Source: Trichopria drosophilae
Lineage: Eukaryota; Arthropoda; Insecta; Hymenoptera; Diapriidae
Length of the DNA: 64,000 nucleotides
Assembly: GCA_030407085.1 (NCBI GenBank)
Contig: CM059587.1
Span: 32,709,001-32,773,000, forward strand
Reading direction: 5' to 3'
Shown here piece after piece: positions 62,845-64,000 of the stretch (position 1 is the first letter of the stretch; the number at the start of each line of letters is the position of its first letter). Below the pieces are notes generated by a model. It saw nothing but the letters and a program-made list of their open reading frames with translations. It had not been told where the DNA came from and did not search any database. Position numbers and translations under genes: made by a program.

Positions 62845-64000
62845 CGGGAGAGAAAACAAATGATGTTTTACAGAAGGACCATTAAAGGCTTCGAGAGGTC
62901 AGGGATTTAGGTTTTCGCCTCGAGCTGCCAAAGCAAGGATCCGCGCAATCGTTTTTCCGGTGATCTCTCACGCGGCCAAATCCACGTTGTACGTTTCCTG
63001 AGAATTTCGGACTGAACGTGCCACCGACTGGCGTAAACGCGCACATGTCCATTTATTTTCCTATAAAGACTTTTATGAATTGCACGGAATACAAAAAAAA
63101 ATTTAATCTAATAATATAACCGAACTTGTAATTAAGACTCCACTGTAGCATTTGCGTTCGGCGATAACCGTTCTTCGCTTACGTATACCTATCTATACAT
63201 ACATATATATTATATATACAAGTACATTAAATTAAAAAATCGATTTATCCAAAGGACGCATCGACCGACTAATCGATTTACCAGCAGATCGATTCGAAAC
63301 GTGAAAGTGTCATAACCTAATTCCTAATATACAGGATTAAAAAATTGTCTCGATAAATGGAATCGAACATTCGATCTTGATCCATATAATCGAATTAATT
63401 CCATATCATTCGAATAGTATCGTTTGCAAATTTCGATTAATCGGTCAGCAGTCGTAACGGAGTGTGGCGGACGATTATAGGTTTGTCGTAGTGCTAACGT
63501 TATTTCTTACGTGTATATATCGTTCGGCTAAGCTAATCGAATCCAAGTCGTTTGGTCGATTAATCGCATATGTAATTCCATCGGAATGCGCGAGGAAAAT
63601 ACTAGACGCGACGAATCGATTGATTCGATTCACCAAGTGATATACTAGATCCAAATTGTGTAGTCTTTTTTAAAAATTGATCGTTAAGCCGAGAATGTCT
63701 GTCGATCAATCGATTGTGCCTCTTTGAAAACCAAAATCGATTAGATCAAGTGCTTTTTCGAAACAACTGATGAAATCGATCGGGAAATAAGTAGATTCGA
63801 TCGATTACCAGATTGGTTCAATATCGAAGAAGCTTTTTAGATGAGAATCGTCGCTAGATTATCGACAGACAGGTATCGATAATCGATGGATTACGGATCG
63901 ATTATCGATTATCGTGTAACGAACAAATCACTGAGCAAGTGTGACGAAGAACCGTTATCGCTGGTTTCAGTTTTCGAAATTGGCCGATGTTTTGCGATAG

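Larger units (their letters stand above)
61987..64000 (+). other. Probable kuz 3' UTR or downstream sequence
   Basis: Composition changes after the stop codon: GC and CpG rise, and words such as TCGATT, ATCGAT and GATTCGAT recur densely from about 62500 to the end. It contains an AG microsatellite (62773-62840) and a small secreted-type open frame (62338-62550). I do not see a convincing AATAAA, so the transcript end is not placed and may lie beyond the window. Confidence 0.55.

Overview
The window is one long piece of an insect genome. It carries most of a single plus-strand gene, the insect ADAM10 orthologue kuzbanian (kuz), a membrane metalloprotease that sheds Notch and other surface proteins. 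Twelve coding exons were found between 4088 and 61986. Their splice sites and codon phases are all mutually consistent, and joined they give 862 unbroken residues plus a stop. Exon sequences are much richer in GC than the strongly AT-rich introns. The insect assignment rests on the insect-type Kuz sequence, the large AT-rich introns, the transposon families and scattered TTAGG-like motifs. I cannot name the order with confidence.

Layout: 1-4087 is upstream or intron sequence, and the signal-peptide exon is not visible. Exons 1-3 (4088-4348, 17084-17278, 19907-20217) encode the prodomain with its cysteine switch and furin site, and the start of the catalytic domain. Exons 4-7 (22653-22799, 26871-27019, 39598-39832, 42570-42922) encode the metalloprotease domain and the start of the disintegrin domain. 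The zinc motif is split by intron 6. Exons 7-9 (with 46043-46217 and 56236-56583) cover the disintegrin and cysteine-rich region. Exon 10 (57231-57395) holds the transmembrane segment, and exons 11-12 (57573-57675, 61838-61986) the cytoplasmic tail. From 61987 to the end is probable 3' UTR or downstream sequence, unusually rich in TCGAT-type words, with a 34-copy AG microsatellite.

The introns are packed with small DNA transposons and foldback elements. Three TTAA-flanked palindromic elements resemble non-autonomous piggyBac elements, and one of them is nested inside an older inverted repeat. Two pogo/Tc1-like MITEs are flanked by TA. Several other terminal-inverted-repeat elements are present, along with one composite element built of about 165-bp subrepeats, and a 5'-truncated, broken non-LTR retrotransposon in antisense orientation just upstream of exon 9. 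A dispersed repeat containing 'AAATGGCGGATCC'-type words recurs through many introns.

I found no second intact protein gene, no tRNA or rRNA and no CRISPR array. The most interesting leads are a possible in-phase 81-bp cassette exon in intron 4, the nested TTAA insertion with a readable empty site, the composite foldback at 47447-48378, and a small secreted-type ORF in the putative 3' UTR. None of these amounts to a convincing new biological system.
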